From: Oscillospiraceae bacterium
GTDB lineage: Bacteria; Bacillota; Clostridia; Oscillospirales; Oscillospiraceae
Reading direction: 5' to 3'
Assembly (NCBI GenBank): GCA_902775355.1
Contig: CACYLY010000035.1
Coordinates: 1 to 37,184, forward strand
Length of the DNA: 37,184 nt
Of this stretch, positions 14,953 to 22,851 are shown piece after piece (within the stretch, counting starts at the first letter, position 1; every line of letters begins with the position of its first letter). The notes under the pieces are model-generated. The model was not told where the DNA came from. It searched no databases and saw only the letters and a program-made list of their open reading frames with translations. A program made the translations under genes and the position numbers.

Positions 14953-14999
14953 GCCGCCTGTCCGGATCGACCGGTCCGATTCCCGTGGGCGGCTTTTTT
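14953..14999 (+). terminator. Second plus-strand hairpin with T-run
   Basis: GCCGCC (14953-14958) and GGCGGC (14988-14993) enclose 29 bases with an inner CCGG palindrome; six Ts follow on the plus strand, reaching into the end of the converging SDR gene. It may be a back-up terminator against antisense reading into that gene. Confidence 0.45.
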
Positions 15000-16524
15000 A
15001 TTCCTTCACGTCCAGCTCCGAGACGACCTTCGGGTACTCCCGCAGCTCGTCCGGCTCGTGGAGCGGGTTCCAGACCTGGGCGAAGAAGGGATCGACCTTG
15101 GCGCGCTGGCCGTAGTTCCAGCTCTTGCGCTCGCAGTCCGGGCACCAGTGGCCGCCCTCCAGAACCAGACGGGGGCTGGCCTCAAACGCATGCCCGAAGG
15201 CGCATTTGAATTTGAGCTTCGTGCGCCAGTCGCCCTTTTCCATCGTCTCGGACAGGCACGCGCCGCCGCGGAACTTTGCCGCGCCCCGCATATCCTCCAG
15301 CGTCAGCTCGCTCTCGGGCTTCGATTCATCATAGCCGTGGTCGATGGGCACCACCGTGTCCCAGTCGGTGAAGCGCGGCAGGTCGCTGAGCTTCTCGGGC
15401 AGGGCCTCCCAGGCCTTTTTGCTGCCCCAGTAGGCGTCGATGTGGTCTTCGACGTTTTCCTTGATCCAGCGCATGGTCCCATGCTGACCCAACATAGCCG
15501 GACGGAAGGTCTTTTTGATGATAGAGCCCATCAGCTTTTGCCCGCCGGGGAGCCTGCACATCACCTTCGCCATGCCCTTGACGCTCTTGACCTCGTTCAG
15601 ATAGGCGTCGTAGAAGTACTGCATGCTGTCGGAGCGGAAGTGCAGGTAGTTTTCCAGCTTGTCCGAGTCCAGGTAGTACTGCCCGTGGAAGTTGCGCGTG
15701 GCGTTCCACTTCGGCTCGATGACGGGGTCGAGATCGGTGAAGCCCATCTCGCCGTACATCTTCTCGTAGAGACTGCGGGTGTCGATGCGGCAGCTCTCCC
15801 CGCCGCCGATGTTGTAGATGTGGCCCCAGAATTCCTCCGGCAGAGAACCGTCCGCCGTGAAGGCGCTGAGGTTGCGCATGGCCTGGCCGCTGTCCCGGTC
15901 GGAGACGTATTCCAGCACGTTGTCCAGGCAGTTGTGGAACTGGATCGAGTCCCGGATCTTCGCCATGGCCGGGCCGATGATGCCGGTCTGGCGCAGGGAG
16001 ACCCAGTACTTCAGGCCGCTCTCGATGACCAGGCGCTCCGCCGCCACCTTGGACACAGCGTAGTAGTCGAACATGCTGGGCTTGATCGGGTCGCCCACCC
16101 GGCCCCAGTGGATCGGCGGCATGCGGTCGCCGGTCTCGGCCACGGTGCCGATATAGACGAAGCGGTATTCGTCCTCCCGCCCCTGCTCGCGGATCGCCCG
16201 CAGCAGGTTTTTCGTGGAGCCCACGTTGACCTGCATGGCCTTGTCGGGGTGGTAGTCCGCCGCCGGGGAGACGAAGGCCGCCACGTGCAGCACTATGTCG
16301 CTGCGCTGTACGCAGTAGGAAACCTTCTCGTAGTCGTTCAGGTCGCCCCAGACGATCTCCAGGCCCGGGCGATCCATCATATCCGCCAGGATTTTGCGGT
16401 TCTTCTCGCTGTCGCGCACGAGGATCAGGGTGTGATAGAGATGCGTGTCCTTCACCATGCGCTGCAGGCTCTGCATGCCCATGCCGCCCGCCGCGCCGGT
16501 CAGGAAAACGGTCATTTTCTTCAT
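14998..16524 (-). CDS. NAD(P)-dependent epimerase/dehydratase with a C-terminal zinc-finger-like domain
   Basis: A 508-residue extended SDR. The N-terminal TGAAGGMG (about residues 9-16) is the cofactor loop, and DYYAVSKVAAE near residue 156 contains the catalytic Tyr-x-x-x-Lys. The SDR core ends near residue 330. The last about 90 residues are unusual: Cys441-x3-His445, then Cys461-Pro-Asp-Cys464, a CxxxH/CxxC arrangement like a treble-clef or zinc-ribbon. Substrate unknown. It starts 4 bases after the stop of the upstream SDR gene, so they form an operon. The hairpins past its 3' end favour the plus strand. Confidence 0.8.
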   Translation of the reverse strand: MKKMTVFLTGAAGGMGMQSLQRMVKDTHLYHTLILVRDSEKNRKILADMMDRPGLEIVWGDLNDYEKVSYCVQRSDIVLHVAAFVSPAADYHPDKAMQVNVGSTKNLLRAIREQGREDEYRFVYIGTVAETGDRMPPIHWGRVGDPIKPSMFDYYAVSKVAAERLVIESGLKYWVSLRQTGIIGPAMAKIRDSIQFHNCLDNVLEYVSDRDSGQAMRNLSAFTADGSLPEEFWGHIYNIGGGESCRIDTRSLYEKMYGEMGFTDLDPVIEPKWNATRNFHGQYYLDSDKLENYLHFRSDSMQYFYDAYLNEVKSVKGMAKVMCRLPGGQKLMGSIIKKTFRPAMLGQHGTMRWIKENVEDHIDAYWGSKKAWEALPEKLSDLPRFTDWDTVVPIDHGYDESKPESELTLEDMRGAAKFRGGACLSETMEKGDWRTKLKFKCAFGHAFEASPRLVLEGGHWCPDCERKSWNYGQRAKVDPFFAQVWNPLHEPDELREYPKVVSELDVKE

Positions 16525-16528
16525 GGTC

Positions 16529-17542
16529 TCACCCCTGCATCGCCTTGACGTCCTTGGCTTTGCCGTCCAGGATGTCCACGCACAGACGGATGGAGTCGCC
16601 GATGGCGGCGTCGATGTCGTCCTCGGTCACGCCCAGGGGCACGCAGCCCAGATTCTTGTCGATGAACTGGTTGGAGCACTGCAGGTCGGTGAACTTCACC
16701 ATGTCGAGGCCGCCCTGGATGCCCTTGGCCTCCTGCTCCTTCTTGAGCTTTTTGCCGCCCATGGCGTACATCCAGTTGGGGATGGTGAGGATCTTCTTCT
16801 CCGGGCAGCCCAGGTGCTTGTGGCAGATGCTGAGCAGTTCCTTCCAAGTCATGTTGTACCAGCCGATGGGGTAGCAGTTGCCGCCCCGGTTGCGCTCCAG
16901 CGCCCCGGCCAGGGCCTGGCCCACCTGCCGGATCGTGACCATCGTGGAGCCGCCCTTGGGCCACAGGGTCACGCCCTTCATGGCGCGGATATTCTCCACC
17001 AGGAAGACCCACACGGGCTTGCGGCCCGGCTGGGTGCCGAAGATGTAAGGCAGCTCCAGCACGGCCACGTCGAAGCCGTCCTCCGCGTAGCTCATGGCGA
17101 GCTTTTCCTGATCCCGGCGGGAGCGGATATAGGGGTGGTACTCCGAGAGCTTCTTCTCCGGCCAGACCTTGTCAAAGTAGGCGAAGTAGCTGCCGCAGAT
17201 CACCGTGTGCTTCACGCCGCATTCCTTGGCCAGCTTCAGCAGGCGGTCCACGGTGTCGATGTTGAACTTCTTGAACAGATCGTAGATCGGCGCGGGGCCC
17301 TCCACGCGCTCATCCACGCCCGCGGCGAAGACGAAGCCCTCGCAGCCCGTCATGAGCTTGCGCAGCTCGTCGTCGCTCATGTCCATGTAGTTGCCGGGGA
17401 TGATCTCCATGCCCTCGGGCAGCCCCGCGTCCTTGGAGGGCACGCGGCGCGCCAGCGTCGTCACCGTATGCCCGCGGGCGATCAATTCCCGCGCGCCCTC
17501 GCTGCCCAGCAGCCCCGTTCCGCCGATGATGAATACCTTCAT
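16529..17542 (-). CDS. NAD(P)-dependent epimerase/dehydratase-family (SDR) protein
   Basis: A 337-residue extended/atypical SDR. IIGGTGLLGSEGARELIARGH at the N-terminus holds the GxxGxxG cofactor loop. The position of the usual Tyr-x-x-x-Lys is occupied by the RSRRDQEKLA region, so catalytic activity is less certain than in its neighbour. First gene of a two-gene operon with the larger SDR (4-base gap), suggesting a shared pathway modifying a sugar, steroid or polyketide-like substrate. AAGGGAG upstream supports the ATG. Confidence 0.8.
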   Translation of the reverse strand: MKVFIIGGTGLLGSEGARELIARGHTVTTLARRVPSKDAGLPEGMEIIPGNYMDMSDDELRKLMTGCEGFVFAAGVDERVEGPAPIYDLFKKFNIDTVDRLLKLAKECGVKHTVICGSYFAYFDKVWPEKKLSEYHPYIRSRRDQEKLAMSYAEDGFDVAVLELPYIFGTQPGRKPVWVFLVENIRAMKGVTLWPKGGSTMVTIRQVGQALAGALERNRGGNCYPIGWYNMTWKELLSICHKHLGCPEKKILTIPNWMYAMGGKKLKKEQEAKGIQGGLDMVKFTDLQCSNQFIDKNLGCVPLGVTEDDIDAAIGDSIRLCVDILDGKAKDVKAMQG

Positions 17543-17609
17543 GATTCATTCTCCCTTCTGTCGGTTTTGATTTTCTGAGGATAGAATACCAGAATCCGCG
17601 GGAGATTGC

Positions 17610-17638
17610 TTGCAGATTTGTATGGAAAAACGTATAAT
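17610..17638 (+). promoter_or_regulatory. Upstream plus-strand promoter before the efflux operon
   Basis: TTGCAG (17610-17615), a 17-base spacer and TATAAT (17633-17638). It faces the efflux operon about 490 bases away, with about 200 GC-rich bases that carry no convincing gene before the second promoter at 17837. Confidence 0.55.
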
Positions 17639-17836
17639 TGTAATATATTCGGGACCCCTGCAGGAGAGCCTGCCGCGGCTCTGTACGAATGCGGCGCAGG
17701 ACCGGTCGGGGAAGGGGAAAAGGGGTACGCCGCCGCACCCCGGAAAGGCGGGGGAGGGGAAGACCCCGGCAGGCTAGCCCGGCGGCGGGTAAAGCCGGAA
17801 AAAGAGCGGAAAAACGCCGGATCGGGAAAGCGGGCA

Positions 17837-17865
17837 TTGACTTTTCGCGGGGCTTCTGGTATACC
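17837..17865 (+). promoter_or_regulatory. Promoter of the leader peptide and efflux operon
   Basis: TTGACT (17837-17842), a 17-base spacer and TATACC (17860-17865) with an extended TGG. The leader ATG is 37 bases downstream. Confidence 0.7.
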
Positions 17866-17902
17866 ATATATGGAAATTTTCAGGAAAGGGAGAGAATCGT
17901 CC

Positions 17903-17974
17903 ATGCGCAGGAACAAGAACAGCATTTCAACCCCATATCGGATGATGACCTCGGTCTGCGCTTTTTTGTCCTGA
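17903..17974 (+). CDS. 23-residue leader peptide of the efflux operon
   Basis: A short frame with GGGAGAG 8 bases before the ATG, coding MRRNKNSISTPYRMMTSVCA then FLS. It lies between the promoter at 17837-17865 and the attenuator hairpins at 17998-18063. Size, Shine-Dalgarno and position fit a ribosome-sensing leader like those before antibiotic-resistance genes in Firmicutes. Stalling on it would free the anti-terminator pairing. Which compound causes stalling is unknown. Confidence 0.6.
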   Translation: MRRNKNSISTPYRMMTSVCAFLS

Positions 17975-17991
17975 CAGGAAGAAAGCTGCCG

Positions 17992-18063
17992 GGCGGACCG
18001 TGGCGTGAGGGCCACGGGCAGTTCCGCCTTTTGGGAAGCCGTGGCTTGCAGTCACGGTTTTTT
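17992..18063 (+). promoter_or_regulatory. Transcription attenuator with mutually exclusive hairpins
   Basis: Four segments are visible. Segment 1, CCGTGGC (17998-18004), pairs with segment 2, GCCACGG (18011-18017), with an outer GGCGGA/TCCGCC. Segment 3, CCGTGGC (18039-18045), repeats segment 1 and can also pair with segment 2. Segment 3 otherwise forms the terminator AAGCCGTG (18036-18043) with CACGGTTT (18053-18060), followed by Ts. So 1:2 plus 3:4 stops transcription and 2:3 prevents the stop. Confidence 0.7.
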
Positions 18064-18124
18064 CTTTTGCCCGATGTTCATTATCCGGAGCGATAGAAAA
18101 AGAATCTTTCAGCGAGGCAAAGTC

Positions 18125-19402
18125 ATGAAACTGTTTCAACAATACCGCGGGCTGCGGCGGGAGATCTACGTCCTCTTTTTTGGCAGGATCGTCACCAATC
18201 TGGGCAGCATGGTCTGGCCCGTCCTGACCATGATCCTGAGCCTGAAGCTGGGCTTCTCGGCGGCGGACATCTCCTATATCGTCGTCGGCGCCGGGCTGGT
18301 CATGCTCCCGGCCACCCTAGTGGGCGGCAAGCTGGCCGACCGCTTCAACAAAAAGTGGATGATCGTCCTGTGCGACAGCGTCAGCATCCTCTGCTTTTTC
18401 ATCAGCGCGGCCATCCCCCTGGGGATCGGCACCATCGTCCTCTTCCTGGTCGCCGGCGTCTTCCAGAGCGTCGAGTATCCCTCCTATGACGCGCTTTTTG
18501 CCGACCTCTCCACCACGAAGGACCGGGAGCGGGCCTATTCGCTGATGTACCTGGGCGGGAACCTGGGCCTGGTCCTGTCGCCCACCATCGCGGGGCTCCT
18601 CTTCAAGGACTACCTGTGGCTCAGCTTCCTCATCAGCGGCGTCTCCATCGCCTGCTCCACCCTCCTCATCGCCTTCCTCATCAAGGACATCAGCCCCGTG
18701 GAGGATACCGGCGAGGAGGCGGCCTATCAGGAGAAGAAGGAGGGCGCCGGCGTCTTCGCCATCCTCCGGGAAAACCCGCTGCTGATCCTCTATCTGCTCT
18801 GCGGCACTCTCTATTCCGCCGCCTACGGGCAGTACAACTTCATCATGCCTCTGGACATGGCCGCCGTCCACGGGGACGAGGGGGCCGTGATTTTCGGCAC
18901 GGTTTCCAGCCTCAACTGCATCACGGTGGTGATCTTCACCCCCATCATCACCCGGCTCTTCGCCAAAATGCGGGACACGGGGAAGATGCTCACGGGCAGG
19001 CTCCTGGTCTTCGGGGGCTATCTGATCTTCCTGCTGATCCTGGGCTTCATCCCGGGCTACTACCTGGCCATGCTGGTCTTCACCTGGGGCGAGATTTTCT
19101 CCACCGTGGCGGAGGGGCCCTATGTCTCCACCCGCATCCCCGCCAGCCACCGGGGCCGGATCAACGGCCTGATGAGCGTGGCCTACGGCGTGGTGAGCGG
19201 CGTCATCAACGTGACGGTGGGGCGGCTCTATGACCGGGCCGGCTCGACCCCGACCTGGATCCTGATCCTGGCCGTGGTCTTCTTCTCCGCCGCTTCGGCG
19301 ATGCTGCTGAAAGCCCTGGACAGGAAGGCTTATCCGAAACTGTATCTGAAAAACAAAAGCGACGGAGGATCCGTCGACGGAAAGGAGCATAAAAACACAT
19401 GA
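18125..19402 (+). CDS. MFS drug-efflux-type transporter
   Basis: A 425-residue protein with about 12 membrane segments. The loop between helices 2 and 3 reads GGKLADRFNKK, the MFS G-x-L-a-D-R-x-g-R/K-K signature. By layout and the N-terminal RGLRREIYVLFFGRIVTNLGS it resembles MFS drug exporters of Firmicutes (Tet/Blt type); the substrate is not proven. ATG at 18125 has GAGG 7 bases upstream and lies after the attenuator; an in-frame upstream start at 18005 would fall inside the hairpins. Its stop overlaps the next start as ATGA. Confidence 0.8.
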   Translation: MKLFQQYRGLRREIYVLFFGRIVTNLGSMVWPVLTMILSLKLGFSAADISYIVVGAGLVMLPATLVGGKLADRFNKKWMIVLCDSVSILCFFISAAIPLGIGTIVLFLVAGVFQSVEYPSYDALFADLSTTKDRERAYSLMYLGGNLGLVLSPTIAGLLFKDYLWLSFLISGVSIACSTLLIAFLIKDISPVEDTGEEAAYQEKKEGAGVFAILRENPLLILYLLCGTLYSAAYGQYNFIMPLDMAAVHGDEGAVIFGTVSSLNCITVVIFTPIITRLFAKMRDTGKMLTGRLLVFGGYLIFLLILGFIPGYYLAMLVFTWGEIFSTVAEGPYVSTRIPASHRGRINGLMSVAYGVVSGVINVTVGRLYDRAGSTPTWILILAVVFFSAASAMLLKALDRKAYPKLYLKNKSDGGSVDGKEHKNT

Positions 19403-19893
19403 TCCATCTGGAAAAGATCGACCACAGGAACGTGTGGGACGTGATTGACCTGAAGGTGTTCCGGGCGCAGAGGTATTTTGTCGCCAGCAACACGATCAGT
19501 CTGGTCCAGGCCTACAGCGTGCGGGACTCTGACACCAGGGCCTTTCCCTTCGCCATCTATCGCGACAAAAAGCCCGTGGGCTTTTTGATGATCGGCTACA
19601 ACGAGGCTGCGAGCTACGACGCCTTCGACGTGGAGCCGGCGGAGGTTTTGAAAAACAACTACAGCATCTGGCGCCTGATGATCGACAAGCGGTATCAGGG
19701 CAGAGGCTACGGAAGAGAGGCCATCCGGCTGGCTCTGGACTTTATCCGGACCTGGCCCTGCGGGAAAGCGGAGTACTGCTCCCTCTCCTATGAGCCGGAG
19801 AACACAAGGGCCGCGGAGCTGTACCACGCTCTCGGCTTTGAAGAGAACGGCGAGATGGACGGAGACGAGATCATCGCCGTACTGAAGCTGTAA
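19399..19893 (+). CDS. GNAT acetyltransferase, BltD-like, coupled to the efflux gene
   Basis: A 164-residue GNAT. The acetyl-CoA loop is within WRLMIDKRYQGRGYGREAIR (about residues 91-110), and the AAELYHALGFEE segment is typical. It shares FVASN-SLVQAY and many other positions with the protein at 12374-12862. It overlaps the MFS stop codon by four bases (ATGA), so translation is coupled. The order MFS exporter then polyamine acetyltransferase is the arrangement of blt-bltD in Bacillus subtilis. Modification of a polyamine or an amine drug is inferred. Confidence 0.8.
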   Translation: MIHLEKIDHRNVWDVIDLKVFRAQRYFVASNTISLVQAYSVRDSDTRAFPFAIYRDKKPVGFLMIGYNEAASYDAFDVEPAEVLKNNYSIWRLMIDKRYQGRGYGREAIRLALDFIRTWPCGKAEYCSLSYEPENTRAAELYHALGFEENGEMDGDEIIAVLKL

Positions 19894-19917
19894 GTATCAA
19901 GAAAAGGAGAAAACGAC

Positions 19918-21144
19918 ATGAAACAGACGATTCTTCGCAAGTACGCCCGCCTGATCGCCCGGATGGGCGTCAACATCCAGAAGGGCCAGGACGTGATCAT
20001 CTACTGCCAGCTCGACCAGCCGAAGTTCGTGGAGCTGCTGGTGGACGAATGCTACAAGACCGGCGCAAAGAAGGTCACGGTGGAGTTCCGCCATCAGCCG
20101 CTTTACAAGCTGACCGTCCGTCATCAGACCGCGACCGAGCTTGCCAAGGTCGAGGACTGGGAAAAGGCCCGCCTTCAGCACTATGTGGACACCCTGCCCT
20201 GCACCATCAGCCTGGTCTCCTCGGACCCCGACGGTCTGAAGGGCATCAACCAGGGCAAGGTCGCCAAGGCCGACCAGAAGAGCTGGCCCATCGTCAAGCC
20301 CTACTACGATCAGATGGAGAACAAGCAGCAGTGGTGTATCGCGGCCGTGCCCGGCGCGGCCTGGGCCAAGAAGGTCTTCCCCGGCCTTAAAAAGAATCAG
20401 GCCATCGAAAAGCTCTGGGAGGCAATCCTCTTCACTTCCCGCGCCGACGGCGAGGATCCCATCGCCGCCTGGGAGGCCCATAACAAGGATCTGCATGATC
20501 GCTGCGAATATCTGAACAGCCTGGGCATAGCCGAGCTGCGCTACCGGGGCGACAACGGCACGAACCTGACCGTCGGCATGATCCCCGAGGGGACCTTCCT
20601 GGGTGGCCAGGAGACCACGATCGCCGGCCTGCCCTTCGACGCGAACATCCCCAGCGAGGAGTGCTACACCTCTCCCATGCGAGGCAAGGCCGAGGGCATT
20701 GTATACGCCACCAAGCCCCTCAGCTACAACGGCGAGCTGATCGAGAACTTCTCCGTCCGCTTCGAGGGCGGCAAGGCGGTGGAGGTCAAGGCCGAGAAGA
20801 ACCAGGCCCTGCTGGAGCAGATGATCGCCATGGACGAAGGCGCCGCCTATCTGGGCGAGTGCGCCTTGGTGCCGGTCAATTCCCCGATCTCCGAGTCCGG
20901 CCTGATCTTCTGGGACACCCTGTTCGACGAGAACGCCGCCTGCCATCTGGCCCTGGGCATGGGCTTCACCAACACGATCCGCGGTTTTGAGAGCAAGACG
21001 ATCGATGAGTGCCGGGCGATGGGAATCAACGACTCCATGGAGCACAACGATTTCATGATCGGCTACGAAGGCCTGGACATCGACGCGGTGACGCGGGACG
21101 GCAAAGTCATTCCCATCTTCCGCCGGGGCAAGTGGGCCTTCTGA
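19918..21144 (+). CDS. M29-family metallo-aminopeptidase (AmpS/PepS type)
   Basis: A 408-residue protein, the standard length of thermophilic-type M29 aminopeptidases. The metal-site segments are present: PSEECYTSP near residue 250, DEGAAYLGECALVPV near residue 305, a His in NAACHLALG near residue 340, and SMEHNDFMIG near residue 378. The enzyme releases N-terminal amino acids from peptides in the cytoplasm using two metal ions. AAGGAG precedes the ATG. It follows the acetyltransferase by 24 bases with no terminator between, so it may be read from the efflux operon. Confidence 0.92.
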   Translation: MKQTILRKYARLIARMGVNIQKGQDVIIYCQLDQPKFVELLVDECYKTGAKKVTVEFRHQPLYKLTVRHQTATELAKVEDWEKARLQHYVDTLPCTISLVSSDPDGLKGINQGKVAKADQKSWPIVKPYYDQMENKQQWCIAAVPGAAWAKKVFPGLKKNQAIEKLWEAILFTSRADGEDPIAAWEAHNKDLHDRCEYLNSLGIAELRYRGDNGTNLTVGMIPEGTFLGGQETTIAGLPFDANIPSEECYTSPMRGKAEGIVYATKPLSYNGELIENFSVRFEGGKAVEVKAEKNQALLEQMIAMDEGAAYLGECALVPVNSPISESGLIFWDTLFDENAACHLALGMGFTNTIRGFESKTIDECRAMGINDSMEHNDFMIGYEGLDIDAVTRDGKVIPIFRRGKWAF

Positions 21145-21195
21145 TCCGCTTCTCCCCGCAAGGGGCCTTGAAATATCGACTTTTTTGAAGAGAAC

Positions 21196-21234
21196 GGATT
21201 GCCGCGTCAGTGTGCGCACGGTCTCGCAATGAAC
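21196..21234 (+). repeat. ATTGC/GCAAT-bounded repeat, copy 2
   Basis: GGATTGCC, then GTGTGCGC, then TCTCGCAATGA. Same orientation as 431-470. Confidence 0.6.
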
Positions 21235-21280
21235 AGCTTTATTGCGGTTCGGCCCTGCCGGACCGCTGGGAGGGGAGAAC

Positions 21281-21820
21281 ATGAACCTCTGTTTGCATGA
21301 GCTCCGGATCCGCAATGCCGTCCCCGGGGACGCCGTACAGCTGGCCGCCTGGTGGAACGACGGAGCGGTGATGGCCCACGCCGGTTTCCCCCTGGGGCTC
21401 GGCGTCACCCCGGAGGCGGTGGAGCGGCAGATCGCCGCGGAGAGCGACGAGAGGCGGCGTACCCTGATCATCGAATACGGCCCGCGCCCCATCGGGGAGA
21501 TGTCTTACCGCGATCGGAGCGGCGGGACTGCGGAGATCGGCGTCAAGATCTGCGAGGCCGCCTTTCAGGACAAGGGCCTGGGGCGCGTCCTGCTGAGCCT
21601 GTTCATCCGGGAGCTCTTCGCCATGGGCTATGAAAAGATCGTTCTGGACACGAACCGGGACAATCTGCGGGCCCGGCATGTCTACGAGATGCTGGGCTTC
21701 CGGAAGCTCCGGGTCCATGTTGATTCCTGGAAGGACCAGCTGGGCCGGCCCCAGTCCTCCGTGGACTACGAGCTGCTCCCGGCGGATTTCCGGGACCTGT
21801 CGGCAGGGCGGGAGCCCTGA
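21281..21820 (+). CDS. GNAT N-acetyltransferase (RimJ/RimL-like)
   Basis: A 179-residue GNAT with an N-terminal LRIRNAVPGDAVQLAAWWND region, typical of ribosomal-protein-type N-acetyltransferases, the acetyl-CoA loop QDKGLGR at about residues 95-101, and the closing NLRARHVYEMLGFRK. ATG at 21281 is chosen because GGAGGGGAG precedes it, rather than the upstream in-frame start. Substrate unknown. It stands alone between a repeat and a terminator. Confidence 0.8.
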   Translation: MNLCLHELRIRNAVPGDAVQLAAWWNDGAVMAHAGFPLGLGVTPEAVERQIAAESDERRRTLIIEYGPRPIGEMSYRDRSGGTAEIGVKICEAAFQDKGLGRVLLSLFIRELFAMGYEKIVLDTNRDNLRARHVYEMLGFRKLRVHVDSWKDQLGRPQSSVDYELLPADFRDLSAGREP

Positions 21821-21830
21821 ACGCGGAAAA

Positions 21831-21868
21831 AGGCCGCGAGACTGCTGCAATCAGCGGTCTCGCGGCCT
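21831..21868. terminator. Bidirectional terminator
   Basis: AGGCCGCGAGAC (21831-21842) pairs perfectly with 21857-21868. On the minus strand it runs into TTTTT, serving the TraX-like gene; on the plus strand it follows the GNAT. Confidence 0.75.
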
Positions 21869-21935
21869 CTATGTATTTCTTCGTCTCAGTCATGCGGCCT
21901 TTCCAGCCGCCGGAACAACGGGGCGTTCTATGGGA

Positions 21936-22655
21936 TCAGTATCCGAAGAAATGCCGGTGGATCAGCCAGAGGACGCAGAGATGGGCGGGGTAGAAGACAT
22001 AGAACGCGTACTTCAGCACCGGGCTGCGGACGAAGCCCCTCTGGCCGTTGTACAGGTTCATGAAGGGATAGGCGAAGACCACACCGCCGGGCCAGCCCAG
22101 GAGCGTGACGCCGGCGAACATCTGCAGCAGAGGCTGCTCGGCCAGGGCATAGGTCATCAGGATCAGCAGATAGCCCTTCCAGCCGTAGTCCGCCTTCAGC
22201 AGCATGGAGACGACCCCCAGGCCCAGCACCGCCAGGCTCATGACAAAGGGCCGGTTTTTAAACTCCGACAGGGCCCAGATGCCCAGGAAACCCAGGGCCA
22301 GGGTGAAGAACACGTTCATATGATCGTGCTGCAGGGTCCCGGTGTTGAAAAGCCGGTAGAAGGGCTCGGAGATCAGGGCAAAAACCAGCAGACTCAGCAG
22401 GTATCTGGTCCGGCTGCGGGTGTGGCGGAAGCCCTCCGCCAGCAGGAAGCAAAAGATGGGGAAGGCGATGCGCCCCACGCCCCGCAGCAGGATATAGGGC
22501 GTGAAGCGGATGGAAAAGAGGGTGAACAGATATTTCCCCAGCAGGGGTTTGCAGCAGATGGCGGAATGGTCGATCAGCATGGTGATGATGGCGACGAGCT
22601 TCAGTCCGCTGCCGCTGAGGACGCGGAAGCGCGGGGGCAGCACGGATGCCTGCAT
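21936..22655 (-). CDS. TraX-family membrane protein
   Basis: A 239-residue protein with about seven hydrophobic segments. The family marks are the N-terminal SGSGLKLVAIITMLIDH, the RGVGRIAFPIFCFLLAEGFRHT segment, and the C-terminal KYAFYVFYPAHLCVLWLI. TraX acetylates F-pilin in plasmids; chromosomal Firmicute relatives are probably acyltransferase-like membrane proteins of unknown role. ATG at 22655 is chosen because AGGAGG lies 8 bases upstream; the in-frame TTG at 22661 is too close to it. Confidence 0.8.
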   Translation of the reverse strand: MQASVLPPRFRVLSGSGLKLVAIITMLIDHSAICCKPLLGKYLFTLFSIRFTPYILLRGVGRIAFPIFCFLLAEGFRHTRSRTRYLLSLLVFALISEPFYRLFNTGTLQHDHMNVFFTLALGFLGIWALSEFKNRPFVMSLAVLGLGVVSMLLKADYGWKGYLLILMTYALAEQPLLQMFAGVTLLGWPGGVVFAYPFMNLYNGQRGFVRSPVLKYAFYVFYPAHLCVLWLIHRHFFGY

Positions 22656-22743
22656 AAGCAAGTCCTCCTTCTTCGACGAGATGGCCTTTTTATCTTAGCA
22701 CAAGGGCGCGGAATTGAAAAGAAGAAAGTGAAAAGGCCGGGCA

Positions 22744-22772
22744 TTGACAAATCCGGCCAAAACTCCTATGAT
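22744..22772 (+). promoter_or_regulatory. Promoter of the LamG/InlB-like lipoprotein gene
   Basis: TTGACA (22744-22749), a 17-base spacer and TATGAT (22767-22772), about 80 bases before the start codon. Confidence 0.75.
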
Positions 22773-22851
22773 ACGAAAGAGATATGAGCCGGAGCCGTTC
22801 TCCGGCGAATGCCGGGCCGCGAGAACGCGGCCGGAAACCGAGGATACCGCC

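Noticed and set aside
18125-19402. Tet(40)/TetA(P) tetracycline exporter
   Set aside because: The N-terminus and layout are similar, but similarity by eye cannot separate it from other MFS drug exporters. No substrate assigned.
21936-22655. TraX as evidence of a conjugative element
   Set aside because: TraX-family proteins are widespread on Firmicute chromosomes, and there are no other conjugation genes here.
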